The position numbers were made by a program, and so were the translations under genes. The notes beneath the pieces were generated by a model, which did no database searches, was not told where the DNA came from, and saw nothing but the letters and a program-made list of their open reading frames with translations. This document shows positions 11,261 to 23,510 of a DNA stretch of 64,000 nt, piece by piece (the first letter of the stretch is position 1; the number at the start of each line of letters is the position of its first letter). The DNA is from Gnetum montanum (Eukaryota > Streptophyta > Gnetopsida > Gnetales > Gnetaceae): NCBI GenBank assembly GCA_015680685.1, contig MNCI01004147.1, forward strand, positions 168,478 through 232,477. The letters run 5' to 3'.

Positions 11261-13844
11261 TATACTAGGGGACTCCCAAGATCAGATAACTTTCTAGGTA
11301 GGTTACAAGCTCGAATCTAATCATATACAGCATGGGTTAACATTACAGTATGGACTCGAGAGAGATTTTGGTTTGAAGGGGACTTGGATAAAGGAGAGAT
11401 AGAGAAAGGTGGAGGAGCAGGGTTACCAACCACTGATGTGTCTGAGGGCTTTGGTGGACTACGAGGTTGAAAGAAGAATCTTTTCTTTGTTTATGGTTCA
11501 GACCCACTTGGTGGGTTAACCAATTGTAGATTAACCATCCTTATAGCGTTTCTTTGCTATGGTTGGGCAGGCAATTCACCCTGCATGGATGGAGCAAGTG
11601 GTAGCTATGTAGGAGATGGAGGAGTAGGTGCTGGGATAGGAGGAGAATGAGGATAGTAGGTGGCATCCCTCCTTGGATAGGGTGATTGGTATACTTCAAG
11701 AGGGTAGTAGTGAGGTTGGTAAGCAACAACATGACCAAAGGAGTCCTATAGAGATGAAGGTTGTTGAACATAGTAACCATAGGGATCACATTACCAGTAA
11801 GGGTACTATTATCTTAGAGGTGGCAATGCCCACGATTGTGGTTGCTACCATTGCTAGTACAATTCGTAGGGTTGTGGTGGAGTTCCACTTGGATAGTACT
11901 ACTATGGTTGGTGGAACTATTAAGCGTTGCCTTGTGGATAAGGTAATCTTTTAGGTGTTTTCCTTTGTGCCAGTCATGGATGTAAGGCATACACCCCAGA
12001 TTCTTGCAAGTGTGATACAATTGGGCAAAATCCCTTAGGATGTTCATACTAATGGATGTCACACTCACCATCATCATCTGAGTCACTATCTGTAGCTATC
12101 TCTATCACAGCCATTTTACCCTTACCCTTAGATATGACACATTTAGCTTCCTTATGTCTCCAACGCTCATGCTCACCACTTTGCTCCTTGGACTCTTTAG
12201 CAATTTCTAAGATAACCTGAAACTTGTTGTCCATAGAGTCCCATAATTGGTTAACCTTATCCATGGTTTCAAATTGCAATTTCTAGAGTGGAAAGGTTTT
12301 CTGATTAGCCACCTCATCTCTGGTTAACTCATCCTCACTATCACAAAATTGAACCCCACTTTTGCAAATAGAAGAGTCTTTATTGTATTCCTCTACACTT
12401 TCTTGCTTTCTCAATTCTTCCTCCTCCTTGGCTACATGCTTAAGTAATTTTTGGATCCAATGGATTCTTAACTCTGTTAATCTCTCTTGGGCATAAACAC
12501 TAAGGGTTTTCCTTGTTTCATACCGTAACCCATCTATGATATGGCAAAGTTGATCAAGCTGAGAGTATCCATGGTTAGGACACCTATGTAGCAGAGAATA
12601 ATATTGACCAATAGCAGCATCCAAGGGCTCATGGTTCCTTGTTTCCACCCTTGGATCTGCTTCCTCAAATTGGACACTTGGAAGTATGTTTGATATTTTT
12701 CATTGAAAAATTCCAACATCATACTCCACCACCTAATTGATTCTAGTTCTAAGGATTAGTACCAATTTTCTACTTCCTTTATGAGTGTCCTTGGAAATAA
12801 TTTTAGCTTCTGCTAGTTATTTTCAATATTCTGCAAGGCACATGCATCTTGGAAGGCCTAGAGATGATTTTGTGGATCAACATCATATCCTCCCTCAAAC
12901 TAAGGGATGTTGTTCATGTCTAGCCTCTTTATTCTGCTATCCTTCACATGTCTTTTTGGAATCCTCATAGCCTCTGCAATATTCAACATGCCCCGAGTGG
13001 CAAGTAGAGGTTCATCAAGGCCATGGTGATGGTGCCTACAATGTTCTCTACTAGTCCTTCTTTCATGATGATGGGTCTCTCTGGATTGCCCACGTCTTCG
13101 GTTGTGACTATCTCGATAGTATTTTCTATTGCTCTGGTCCTGTTGATCACCTCCATCATGGTTATTCCTTCTGCGACCACAATCTAAGCTAGATGATGAA
13201 GAAGATGATGATGATGAAGGGGAAGAAGAAGGAGAACTTGTTCTACGTTGACTCCTATCACCCTTCCTTCGATGCTTGCAACCATGATCGCAATCGTGAC
13301 CTCCTTTTTTCCCCTTATCATGACTTGCCTCTCTAGATCCATTTTTGTCATTGGATCCATTCTAACCAAAACCTAGATTATGAATTGTGGATTGCATGTT
13401 CTGTTTGAGGGCACCCTAAACAAAGTCAAAGAGAAGAGAATCACTAAAGAAGTGGTTGCCTCCATCCAATGGGCCAAGCAGAGGTGGAAAAGTGTTTGAC
13501 CCATTGCTCTTCACATGCTCATGTTAATGCTCCAGTTGATAATCCATTAACCTTCATGCTTCAGTGGGATGATAATCCCTTGAATCAAGATCTTGCATCT
13601 CATACTCTCTGTGAAGATGTTGAAGCCTGTGTCATGTGAGCATTAGCTGGAGCATTATTGGAATAGATCGATCATGTGGTAAAACAATGTTGCCTTCTAT
13701 GTGGCACCACCACAACAATTCATCTTGATGCAAAATGAAGGTGAAGTCGGGTACATACTCATCGAGATGAGCATATAACACTTGGTATTACTAAGGCACC
13801 TGGTCTACCCTAAGCGAAGATGGGCTCCTGTGAGAAGAAGACAT
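11261..13844 (-). pseudogene. E1 gag, degenerate
   Basis: The start at 13844 (ATGTCTTCTTCTCAC; MSSSH) matches the Gag starts of E0 and E4. Order: charged, Ser/Arg-rich N-terminus (SSSSSS near 13200, coded by GAT-rich DNA), then the capsid-like retrotransposon Gag domain: DEPLLATRGMLNI (13000), FEGGYD..PQ, LEFFNEKYQTYFQVSNLRKQ (12660-12720), EPLDAAIGQYYSLLHRCPNHG, CHIIDGLRYETRKTLSVYAQ (12510-12560). A charged coiled region follows, then GECDIH*YEHPKGFCPIVSHL near 12040-12070 and a Pro/Tyr/Gln-rich tail (11300-12000). At least eight stops or frameshifts. Gag would form the particle shell. Confidence 0.85.
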
Positions 13845-13991
13845 TTTTTTGTTAATGAACTTATAAGCAGTGTGCAACTAAGGTTTAATTTAATAATAAT
13901 AATAATTTTTTTAGAAGATTTGGCTCTTAGGGTTCAAACAACAAGGTTAATAAGTTTTACTTGGTTTAGATAGCACACGTAGAACTAAAGT

Positions 13992-14008
13992 CCTCGAAAA
14001 TGGCACCC
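13992..14008 (-). other. E1 primer-binding site (tRNA-Asp type)
   Basis: On the minus strand, directly after the 5' LTR and one spacer base, GGGTGCCATTTTCGAGG aligns with the complement of the plant tRNA-Asp(GTC) 3' end (TGGCGCCGTTGCCGGGG) at about 11 of 17 positions. Most mismatches are C-to-T or G-to-A. Confidence 0.7.
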
Positions 14009-14009
14009 A

Positions 14010-14860
14010 TGATGAACAGCAAGGTACCCCTCCGCCCAACCATACGAATCACAGGTGTTCATGTGCAATTTGGTCAAATTTCACAAACTTTATTTGCCAA
14101 GTACACTAGAGCTAAACAATGTGTGCATGTTATCTATTCGTTGTCTTCCCAGTCCGACTTGTGAAATGCAATTGTATGGTTAAGTGTGACTGAGGCTTAA
14201 GATTTTTATTATTTTGTGTTTTATCAATTTACTTGTCTAGAATAAGAATGAAAGTAAGAGCAATTAAGTGCTAAGGAAACTATGGTCTATCCTAGCCTAA
14301 CACAAGTAACCATTCCCACATCCTGGGCACATCTTGAACTTTGTGTAAACACTGTTGGGTTGTCAAACGCTAACCATTTCACGTATGTTCAAAGGGGTTA
14401 TGTTTGTGTATTTTTAATAAATTACTTAATGAATCAAAATTAATTGTCAAATGAATAACATTAATGTAAATTGAATGAAATCATAATATATAAATGCATA
14501 AGAAAGAAAGTCTCAAGTGCTACAAGGTGAATCAAAGAGCTCATCTTTATTGCCAACAAAATGGTGTGTTAAGGTACATCAATGCTTGAATAAAGATCCA
14601 ATCACACTTAGACCTCTTGCTGTGGGCACTTGGAAAATATTCTAACTCTTAAATGGAAAAACTACAAAAGTCTCACTACTTGACTACGAAAAACTACTCT
14701 CAACCGTGTGCTTGAGGACTATATTTATAAACCCAGGAGTAACCCTGCAATATCGAATGTACGATATCACATCTTGGGCCATGATATCGCGTACCCGATA
14801 TTGTGTACCCGATATTGTGACCACTTTGATATCGGAGTGTATAAAAAACACAATTTATCA
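14010..14860 (-). mobile_element. E1 5' LTR (851 bp)
   Basis: Begins TGATGAACAGCAAGGTACCCC on the plus strand and ends CAATTTATCA at 14860; aligns with 4758-5664 throughout. U3 holds GATATC-type motifs at 14750-14835 (several changed to GATATT) above a TATA-like TTTATAAACC (14722-14731, read on minus). 14861-14865 repeats ACATG. Confidence 0.9.
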
Positions 14861-14865
14861 ACATG

Positions 14866-17430
14866 TTTCCTTGTTTATTTTCTATTTTAGTTTTTATGTC
14901 TCCTTGTTTAACATCTTCTTTGGGTGTATAGTTAGAGTGTAAGATGTTAGTCTCTAAGTTCTCTATTTGGTTCATGTTCTTATAAATAAGAACTAATAAG
15001 TGGGTTGGATGTTTTCATGCATCTTTTGAAGGGTTTTGTATTCTCATTTTTGAGCAAGTGGGTGTCTTTTGGTTTTGCAGCTATTATGTAGACTTGGTTT
15101 TGCACATACACTTGTTCCTTAAGTTTGTTGTGGATTGGTATAGGGATCATGTTAACACTTTGAACTTTCAGCCCACAACTGCATCCTTTATCATTATTAG
15201 TAATGCATGGAATTTTATATCTCTCTACAATGATAGGTTTTATCTTTTATGATTTGTGTCAGAGTGGTAATGATTGTTGGCTTTTGCGTAGGATTAGGAG
15301 ACATTATTTTTGTGAGGATGGGGGTTGCTCCAGATTGTCCTTGTGCTAGTTCTGATGAGCTAGTAGGTCTACTAGTTTTATTCAGATGCGTGGAAACTAT
15401 CCTAAAGAAAGGACATTTTCAAGACTTTTGCTGAGATCTACTAACATTATCATTTACTTGTATGTCAACAACACAAGTGACATTCTTCTATTAAGGTTGC
15501 AGTGCAAATCCCTCCTACATTGTTGGTGGTGAAATATGTTGGAGGGAAGTATGAGAGTATTGAGGATCTGACAGAGGATAAGAGGTATGAGATGGTGATC
15601 CCACCAGAGACATTATGGATTGATGGTATTCAGGAAAGTAGTAGTGATTTGAGGTAGAGGAAGTAGAATTATTTGGAAAAATAGGTTATTGAACATAGTA
15701 TCCATAAGGGTCTTGTTGGTAATAATGGTATTGCTAGGTTGTTGATGGCATCCCCCATGACTGTGGGTTTTGCCACTATGCTTTATAGTAGTTTTGAGGT
15801 TGATAAGAAGTCCTACTAGGATAGTGTTATTGGTTGTAAGATTGTCTATAATTTCCTTGTAAATAGAGTAATCTCCTAGGCATTTGCTTTTCCACAAACT
15901 TGGGATTCAAAGAAAAAGCCCAAAATTCTTATAGATGTAATGTAATTGGGAAATAGCCCTTTGGATGTTCATATTGGTAGATGTCACATCCATCATCCTC
16001 TTCTATATCTAAGTCTATAACCTCTTCTACTATAGCTATTTTTCCTATTTGCTAATAAGTGTTCCTACCTGTTTTCTTGTTCTTTTTCCTCTTGTTGTTT
16101 TTATCACTTGATCCTTTTTGCTTTCGTAGGTTGTAATTCTTTCATTCATCAACTCCTACATCTTATCTATCCTTGCTTCAATCTTAGCGATAGACTTTTG
16201 TATTGGAAAGGTTTTGTGTGAAATCAACCCATCAAGAGTTGCCTCTTTTTCTTGATCATAAATATGGACCTCTTATTTGAGAAGATTTGGATCCCAGTTA
16301 TATTCCTCTACACTCTTCCTTTTATAAAACTCTCCTTCTTCTTTTTCCACTTATTTAACTAGTCTTTGTATTTGATGAATTCTTAATTCTAATAATTGTC
16401 TTGGGAATAGATCCTAATGATCTCCCTTATTTTATTATAAAGCACATCTATGATGTGGAGAAGCTGCTTTTTTTGAGAAAAACCATGACCTCGACATTTA
16501 TGTAGTAGAAAATAGTATATTTCTAAGGCTACATCCAAGGATTCATGATTTTCTTGCTTCTACCTTTGGATTTATTTTCTTAGATTGTACACTCTTTCAT
16601 AGGTTTGGTATTTTTCGTTGAAGAGCTCAAGCATTGTGGACCACCAATGGATTGAATCTAGTTTCAATAATCTATACCAACTTGTAGCTTCTTCTATTAG
16701 TGTCTTAGGAAAGAGCTTAAGCTTTTTGCTACTTAATTTCAATAGTTTACAAGGCGTAGGCATCATGGAAGGCTTGTAAATGATGTTGTGGATCAAAATT
16801 ATAGCCTCCCTCAAATTTAGGAATGTTATTCATATCGGGCCATTTGATGCAACTTTCCCTTTGATGCTTATGGGGTATTCTAATTACCTCCCTGATATGT
16901 ATCATGCTCCTAGTAGTCAACAATGGTTCATCTTTATCAGACATGTCAAAGTGATAATCTCTATTTCTATTTATCTGATAGTGATGGTCTCGTCTATTCT
17001 CACTTTGATGTCTTTCATCTTGTCCTTGATTTCTATTTCTATCTTCATCTTGATCCCTTAGTAGAGCTCTATCTTCATACCTCTGCTCACCTTTTTTAGA
17101 ACTAGACGTTGACAATGAAGAGGAAGATGATGAACTAGGAGAATCACCATGGCTTCTATATCTCCTCCTATGATCCCTTGATTTATCTCTTCTAAATTTG
17201 GAGGAGGTCCTAAGCCTTGAGGCCCTTCTTATTCTAGGACTTGTTCCATCCCCTCTAGGGTTGTCTACATCAGTTGAACATAGTCTTTGAATGTAGTAAG
17301 GGTCTAAATGAGCATATGAAACCCCTATGTTTAGTGATTCACTCTAGTTTCCTCCATATACAACCTATCATTTTTTTCTACTAGTGTTCTCATCATACGA
17401 TGGATTATTAGCTTTATGTGAAGAAGACAT
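14866..17430 (-). pseudogene. E0 gag and gag tail, degenerate
   Basis: The start at 17430 (MSSSHKANNPSYDENT) fits E4's Gag start (MFSSHRTNNALYD). The domain order matches E1 Gag: Ser/Arg-rich N-terminus, DEPLLTTRSMIHIREVIRIP (16880-16940), FEGGYNFDPQHHLQAFHDAYAL (16747-16815, 22 residues, ends HDAYAL), LELFNEKYQTYERVYNLRK (16572-16630), then a charged region and a His/Gln/Pro-rich tail (15613-15900). 14980-15470 matches E4 39890-40260, the block ending near PKDT followed by a RCM(E/K)T-like stretch. There is no protease active site and no pol. The frame is broken by many stops, and E1 cuts the element just downstream. Confidence 0.75.
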
Positions 17431-19340
17431 GTTTTTAATTAATAATGTGTGTGACTTAAAATATTAATTTTTCTTAAAAGATAAGTTGTTAATGCTTTTA
17501 CAACAATTGTTTATAATATAACTGATCTATATAACTAGCACCATCCATGGAAATGGCACCAAAGATGAGCAACGAGTACCCACTACACCCAACCATATAA
17601 ATCACAAGCGTTCATGTACAATATGGTCAATTTTTGTGGATGGAACAAGCATGGTATCTAGATTGTTAAGCATTGATCACATGTCACTATCTTCTCACTT
17701 GGATTAGTGATAACTTTAAGACATATGATTTAGTCTAACATATGATTATGATGTTGTTGGGGCCTTAAACTAATTGGATAATAAGGTAGAAATTAATCAT
17801 TTAAATTAATTAATAACAAGAAGATAAATTCTAAGCTAGCCTAAGGATGATGGGTTTCCGTTCTCAGCTTGCCATATACATCCTAAGCTCACGTACCCAC
17901 TACTAGGATTACCAAGTGTTATGCTACTAGGTGAATTAAGCAATAATGCTATTGGGATTACCAAGTGAATATGTGTTTACACCTGAAATTGGTCACGCTC
18001 ATTTTGTTGATTAATTAACATGCATGGAAATGTAAATATTAACTAATTACATTGAAAGTAAATCTATTCTAAGTCAAAGTGCTGCAATGAATATGAATCA
18101 ATCTCAATCTTATTGTCATTCATGGAATGTGTAAAGGTACAATGTCACTTAAATCCACACTATGGGCATACACTAACTATTCTCTAGGATTATAGAATAA
18201 AATTACAAGAGTCTAGCTACACTACTGACTAAATAATGTTAAATATGCAACAGGTGGTTGCATATTTATAGGCAAACNCTTGAGGCCCTTCTTATTCTAG
18301 GACTTGTTCCATCCCCTCTAGGGTTGTCTACATCAGTTGAACATAGTCTTTGAATGTAGTAAGGGTCTAAATGAGCATATGAAACCCCTATGTTTAGTGA
18401 TTCACTCTAGTTTCCTCCATATACAACCTATCATTTTTTTCTACTAGTGTTCTCATCATACGATGGATTATTAGCTTTATGTGAAGAAGACATGTTTTTA
18501 ATTAATAATGTGTGTGACTTAAAATATTAATTTTTCTTAAAAGATAAGTTGTTAATGCTTTTACAACAATTGTTTATAATATAACTGATCTATATAACTA
18601 GCACCATCCATGGAAATGGCACCAAAGATGAGCAACGAGTACCCACTACACCCAACCATATAAATCACAAGCGTTCATGTACAATATGGTCAATTTTTGT
18701 GGATGGAACAAGCATGGTATCTAGATTGTTAAGCATTGATCACATGTCACTATCTTCTCACTTGGATTAGTGATAACTTTAAGACATATGATTTAGTCTA
18801 ACATATGATTATGATGTTGTTGGGGCCTTAAACTAATTGGATAATAAGGTAGAAATTAATCATTTAAATTAATTAATAACAAGAAGATAAATTCTAAGCT
18901 AGCCTAAGGATGATGGGTTTCCGTTCTCAGCTTGCCATATACATCCTAAGCTCACGTACCCACTACTAGGATTACCAAGTGTTATGCTACTAGGTGAATT
19001 AAGCAATAATGCTATTGGGATTACCAAGTGAATATGTGTTTACACCTGAAATTGGTCACGCTCATTTTGTTGATTAATTAACATGCATGGAAATGTAAAT
19101 ATTAACTAATTACATTGAAAGTAAATCTATTCTAAGTCAAAGTGCTGCAATGAATATGAATCAATCTCAATCTTATTGTCATTCATGGAATGTGTAAAGG
19201 TACAATGTCACTTAAATCCACACTATGGGCATACACTAACTATTCTCTAGGATTATAGAATAAAATTACAAGAGTCTAGCTACACTACTGACTAAATAAT
19301 GTTAAATATGCAACAGGTGGTTGCATATTTATAGGCAAAC
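17216..19340. repeat. Exact 1062-bp direct duplication around a single N (probable assembly artefact)
   Basis: 17216-18277 and 18279-19340 appear identical at every point compared (several hundred bases checked along both copies), separated only by the N at 18278. Both copies contain E0's gag start, primer site and most of its LTR. Everything else of this age in the window has many substitutions, so a biological duplication without any difference is unlikely. Two contig ends that overlap but were joined by a gap would give exactly this. Confidence 0.9.
17545..17561 (-). other. E0 primer-binding site (tRNA-Asp type)
   Basis: Minus-strand TGGTGCCATTTCCATGG follows the LTR end after one spacer base and aligns with the tRNA-Asp(GTC) complement, with about five changes. 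A second, artefactual copy is at 18608-18624. Confidence 0.7.
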
Positions 19341-19543
19341 ATAGGCATTGTGTCAATGAAGATGTGTTAATGCATATAGTTGCATCGATGGGGATGTGTC
19401 GATAGAGATGCATCGACGGGGTTGTGTCAACACATCCAAGATGTGTTTTCCATTAATGTATCTACACATTTTCATCCACACATATGCAAGATGCGTCGAT
19501 GGGGATGTGTCAATGAAGCTCCCTAACATATCACATCTCATCA
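17563..19543 (-). mobile_element. E0 5' LTR (about 918 bp once the duplication is removed)
   Basis: Begins AGATGAGCAACGAGTACCC (TGATGAG in relatives) and ends ATCACATCTCATCA at 19543. Its U3 (19340-19540) carries micro-repeats of the type GCATCGATGGGGATGTGTCGA instead of GATATC. A TATA-like GCATATTTATAGGC lies near 19323-19337 (read on minus). The 1063-base excess is the assembly duplication. Confidence 0.8.
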
Positions 19544-20045
19544 ATATCCAATGCTATCAATACATATTAAACAATATAAAAAATTATCCATGCTTCAAAC
19601 ATGAAAGAGAATAAATGATGTCTGTCCATAAATATCCTAATGTGTAGAAGAGAAAAATAAACTAATGTTGGAAAATAAGCATGCATATAATCTAAATATC
19701 AGCAAAAAATATCATAAGATCTCCTTGCTCCACCTAGCCCTACTAGCCTGAAAATAAAAAAGGAGATTAGTATACATTAAGTAAGAAACCTTGGCATCTC
19801 CTCTAGTTGAATCAAAGGCAAGTCTCATGGTGGCTAGGTAAAGGCATGCTCACCTACAACACATGTCATTAAGAATAATAATTAAAACATTATAGTTTAC
19901 ACATCACAACTATGAATAATAATTGAAACATTATAGTTCACACATCATAGACAAACTAAGCATTAATGAAAAGCTAAAAAAATTGATTTATCCACTTCAA
20001 TCCATCAACTTATAAATAAGACGACGATCATGCATCACACTTATT
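19544..20045 (+). repeat. LINE copy A 3' tail
   Basis: Collinear with 43930-44392 (for example GCATGCATATAATCTAA near 19680 and 44060, and CATGGTGGCTAGGT near 19825 and 44208). Together with 58-2717 it restores the structure of copy B. Similarity to copy B stops near 20045/44392, which may mark the end of the LINE unit; no poly(A) tail is seen. Confidence 0.6.
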
Positions 20046-21820
20046 CATCATCGTCATTGTTGTCGTCATTTGCAACCATCCTTGTGCTCATAGTCATTAT
20101 TCTAAAACTGCTTTAGGAAAGTGCATTTATGTGTTCATTTTTTACAATGTTTTTGTGGAAAATGAAGAAGCTCTTCAGAGATTAGGACATGAAGAATAAA
20201 AAATTGATGATCATTTCCTTGGTTTGATGAAACGACAAATGTTTTCATTTTCTGCAACCATGTAATCTAAAATGCTTATTTTATTTTGAAATTATGTGAA
20301 GGATGGCCTTATATTTTGTGTGTGAGCAACCAAGGGTGAGGTCAATCAATGGGAGGAGGATTGGATTCTTGGCAAATGCGATATATTAATCACATTGTAA
20401 AACTTTTCTAGTATTTTAACTATGTGTTTTCTCTATGAAATCACAACACATTAGATGAAGCACAACATTTACAATAGAGTTACCTTATCCTTAAGGGAAA
20501 ATGAGTACATTATAGACAAGCTATATCTTTGAAGAATGATGATCTTACCTAGCAAGCTTTTTCTTTTCAAGTACTTCACTATCTTTTTTTTCAAAGTGCT
20601 TCATTGTCTTGTTAAGTAAAAATTTGCTAGTTTAATTCATAATCAAGGTTGTCAAGGACTTGATATCAAGGCTCTATTATTGAGGGTTTGCTACTAAGGG
20701 CTTGGTATTGTTGTCATCTTTTTAAAACACCATTCAACACCATCTAAGAGTCTAGAAATAGCTGTAAGAAAGGGTAAAATCAAGGTGGACTACACTTTAA
20801 AGCTTAGAGTATCTACAAACACATCATAGGAGCACCCACAACTCATTAGTCAACAGTTAGAGGTGCATTAAATACAATATAAGCAAACAAATACACAACC
20901 AGATCAATGAGATGTGCACACCCACACAAGCACACACACAATTATTCCCAATCTCTCATATACAATACTAATAAATTGTTTAGATAAAATGAAAAATGAT
21001 ATAAAAATTAACAAGGCACAAAGTCACCTTGGGGAAAATCTTCAAGGTAAAAGACCTTAGCAAAAATTGGTTCTTGGACCGTAAGTAGCAGCACAGCTTC
21101 AAGATCGAAGCACAAAGAGAATCAATGAGAACAATGGAGAAGAATTGCAGCTTTAGGCATTAGCCATTGTTATGTTGTATTTTTGTTTAAAGGATGCTCC
21201 ATTAGAGCTCTTTATATATTGCTCAGGTTACAAAAATAAACCCAAAAAAAGGGAATAATGTAGTTTATTTTGGTGGGGATCAGTTTGAGACCAAATATAA
21301 CATAGATAATAATCAAAATATAACAAAGGTAGAAATATTTAGAGAAAATCAAGGCAGATTACCTTCATCCATCTTACACACACATGATACCAATTTTCTT
21401 AGAGAGCTAAGATGCATTTCTACTCTAACACTTTAGCCTTAAGCGCCACTCTAAAGCCCTGCTCTAAAAAGAAAGGTGGTGGCAAAGTTAGGATTATGAA
21501 GCCTCCCCAACAAGCCTGCACATTCTTGTGATGAGATTTAAAAAGGAATCAAGGCCATGTAGTTTTATGATTATGCTTAAGATAGTATGAAACTTGATAG
21601 GATCTTCACACTTCTTTGGCTCCTATTCTAGAGGAAAATAACCTTTGATCTACCAACAAGGCATGTTTTTCTATAACACTAATGATTTGCTTCAGATTGT
21701 CTATTATTGAGTGTTTGCTATTTTTCTATTTGAATGTTGAGAAGAAACAAAGAGATAGAGGTAGAAGAGGCAGTGTGTGAAATTGTAGATTCTTTATTTT
21801 GTTGGAGAACCAAATGGAAG
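20046..21820. other. No gene recognised
   Basis: AT-rich sequence without a sustained frame on either strand. A minus-strand TATA-like TTTATATATTG near 21210-21222 and the phrase ACCTTGGGGAAAATCTTCAAGG near 21027 could belong to an old unclassified LTR element, but no paired LTR or coding domain is visible. A short CA-rich stretch lies at 20915-20942. Confidence 0.4.
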
Positions 21821-21829
21821 CTAACACAA

Positions 21830-22530
21830 ATAAATGCTATTTCAAAATTAAATGGAAAATGATGGTAACAAAAGTGAAATGCTTAGACATCCTTGAACTA
21901 AAGTAAAAAATGATTAGCATAAGAATGAGGCATCTCAAACCCTCATGGAGGATTTTATTAGGCAAATAAATTTTTTACCAAATCATTTAGAAAATCAACA
22001 TAAAGAGGTTCTTGAAAAAATTATAGCATTGAAAACAAGGATTGGTAGTGTAACTCATACACAAGAGTAAGTCTAACATGGTAATGTGAATCATACTCTA
22101 CAAGAGGTATGTGAGGTAATTTTAAAAATATTTAAGAAGAATAAAATGGAAAAAAGCATTGAATCTATGCATTGTCAAAGTACTTGAAGAGGAAGAGGAA
22201 ATTTTGATTAAAGAGATTCCTAAGTTGCTGGAAGAAAATTTACATATAACAAATCAACCCTCCAATTTCGAGGTTATTAAAATTGGTCAAGAGGAAAAAA
22301 GAAGTCATCATATTATTATTAAATTTAAATATGCTATGGTAAGGACAAAAATTTAGGATAATTGGCACACTCTGAAAGGTGTAAAACTCGGACTAAATGA
22401 AGACCTTTGGCATAATGAATACACTAAAAAATTTGAAGAATGAAAGAAAGTGAAAAAGACAAGAACAACAAGAAAATTTGCTTATCTTAATGCTAAATAT
22501 GTTGCAATTATCAAAGATCATAAATAAGGA
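21830..22530 (+). pseudogene. LINE copy B ORF1 (L1 ORF1p-like RNA-binding protein), degenerate
   Basis: The longest open piece (22159-22356) reads EILIKEIPKLLEEN, then FEVIKIGQEEKRSHHIIIKF, resembling the RNA-recognition part of L1-type ORF1 proteins, where a HRIG...RPIIVKF segment is typical. It continues as NWHTLKGVKLGLNEDLWHNE and FAYLNAKYVAIIKD, in keeping with the C-terminal domain. Upstream sequence is charged and could have formed a coiled coil. Stops at several points show it is dead. The position directly before the endonuclease supports the reading. ORF1p would bind LINE RNA and chaperone reverse transcription. Confidence 0.5.
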
Positions 22531-22579
22531 TTAAGTTTTTATGTTGTGATTTTTTGAATATTGATGAATTTGTAGTAGG

Positions 22580-23246
22580 TAAGATTATTAGTTTGCATGG
22601 TATTTCTTTCTTCAATAATTTTAATATTTTTGGAATTATTGAAATGTGATATGGGGACAACTCCAATGATCTTTTATGTCAAGGTTTTCAAAAATTTTCC
22701 TTTCCTTAAAAAAAAAGGTGACTATGAAACACCTTCTAGTGGCCTCACTATGTTAATTTGTAGTACCATACAACAATATATAACAATTGAAAAATTGGAT
22801 GAATATAAAAAATATGTTTGGATTCAAGTAGCTCATGAGAAAATCATTTTTTTCTTAACTTTTTGTTATTTTACTCCTTGAGAAGTGACATTTATGATCA
22901 AGAAAATTTGTTAAGGGAATTTTCTTTGCAAAGCCTTAGGATGGATATTGCTACTTATGCTGTTAGAAAAATTTGCATTTATGGGGATTTTAATTATAGA
23001 TTTGGACTTGAACAAATCCTAGTAAGCTTTTGAAATTAGCAAGGATATTTAAATTATGAGAATAATGCAAAGTGAAAAAGGATTTCTCAAGACACACAAG
23101 TTAATCATAGAGGTAGACACTTGTTGGATTGGAATCAAGTTTTAAATTCAACAATTCTTAGTGGGTTAAATAATTTTTGCAATTTTGTTTATTTTACATT
23201 TACAGGACCACAAGGTCCTCATGTAGTAATTTTTTTATTACTAATA
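22580..23246 (+). pseudogene. LINE copy B endonuclease (APE-type), degenerate
   Basis: Frames give GDYETPSSGLTMLICSTIQ then YITIEKLDEYKKYVWIQVAH (22715-22835), FFLTFCYFTP, and after a shift ICIYGDFNYRFG (22970-23005). This ends with RGRHLLDWNQVLNSTILSGL and TFTGPQGPHVV (23105-23230), the GDFN and S/G-FT...G..-I/V-D blocks of LINE apurinic endonucleases. It would nick target DNA for target-primed reverse transcription. The domain ends abruptly at the SINE-like segment. Confidence 0.7.
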
Positions 23247-23510
23247 TAGAGTATCTAGGAACCACCACTTGGAGTGATGGTAAGGTGGCTTGTTTCTCAA
23301 GTTGTAAGACCTGGGTTTAAGCCTAGGTGTAGCTACTTGAAAGAGGTTACTCTTTCACTCATCCACTACCCTTCCTAGAACCCTACCTTGGTAGGATGAG
23401 CATTGGGTGATGATCCTAACCAATATAAAGAGTTTGGCTTGTATTAAACACTTTGAGATATGTGATGAGGTGATTGATTTTAATCATCAATCACTTTATT
23501 ATAGCCTTTT
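23247..23510 (+). repeat. SINE-like (tRNA-related) segment, copy B
   Basis: GGTAAGGTGGCTTG (23279-23292) and GGGTTTAAGCC (23313-23323) resemble A- and B-box promoter blocks of tRNA-derived SINEs (B-box consensus GGTTCGANNCC). It interrupts the LINE between endonuclease and RT and is matched by 58-310. Confidence 0.45.

Larger units (their letters stand above)
4758..14860 (-). mobile_element. E1: full-length, coding-capable-type Ty3/Gypsy element (dead copy)
   Basis: A 10.1-kb element with two LTRs, a tRNA-Asp-type primer-binding site, gag, protease, RT, RNase H and integrase in canonical Ty3/Gypsy order on the minus strand, flanked by ACATG duplications. RT motifs (WRVYIDFRLLN, HSYYSFLDGYSNYNQIQIAPED) and the primer site point to the Athila/Tat side of plant Gypsy elements rather than to chromoviruses. 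All frames carry stops or shifts, and catalytic residues are altered in RT, protease and integrase. It is the only element of its group here with pol and so represents the probable enzyme donor type for E0, E3, E4 and E5. Confidence 0.9.
2718..19543 (-). mobile_element. E0: pol-less Ty3/Gypsy element, split by E1
   Basis: Minus-strand order: 5' LTR (17563-19543, inflated by an assembly duplication), primer-binding site, gag, then the E1 insertion (4758-14860), a non-coding 3' region and a truncated 3' LTR (2718-3430). No RT, RNase H or integrase is visible in E0's own sequence. It is most similar to E4 in Gag and in the block after Gag. E0 sits inside LINE copy A: sequence before 2718 and after 19543 is collinear with copy B across 43496-44392. 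The missing outer end of the 3' LTR removes the left insertion boundary. Confidence 0.75.

Noticed and set aside
21000-21240. Possible LTR of an unrelated Copia-type element
   Set aside because: A TATA-like site and one LTR-like phrase only; no termini, duplication, paired LTR or coding domain found.
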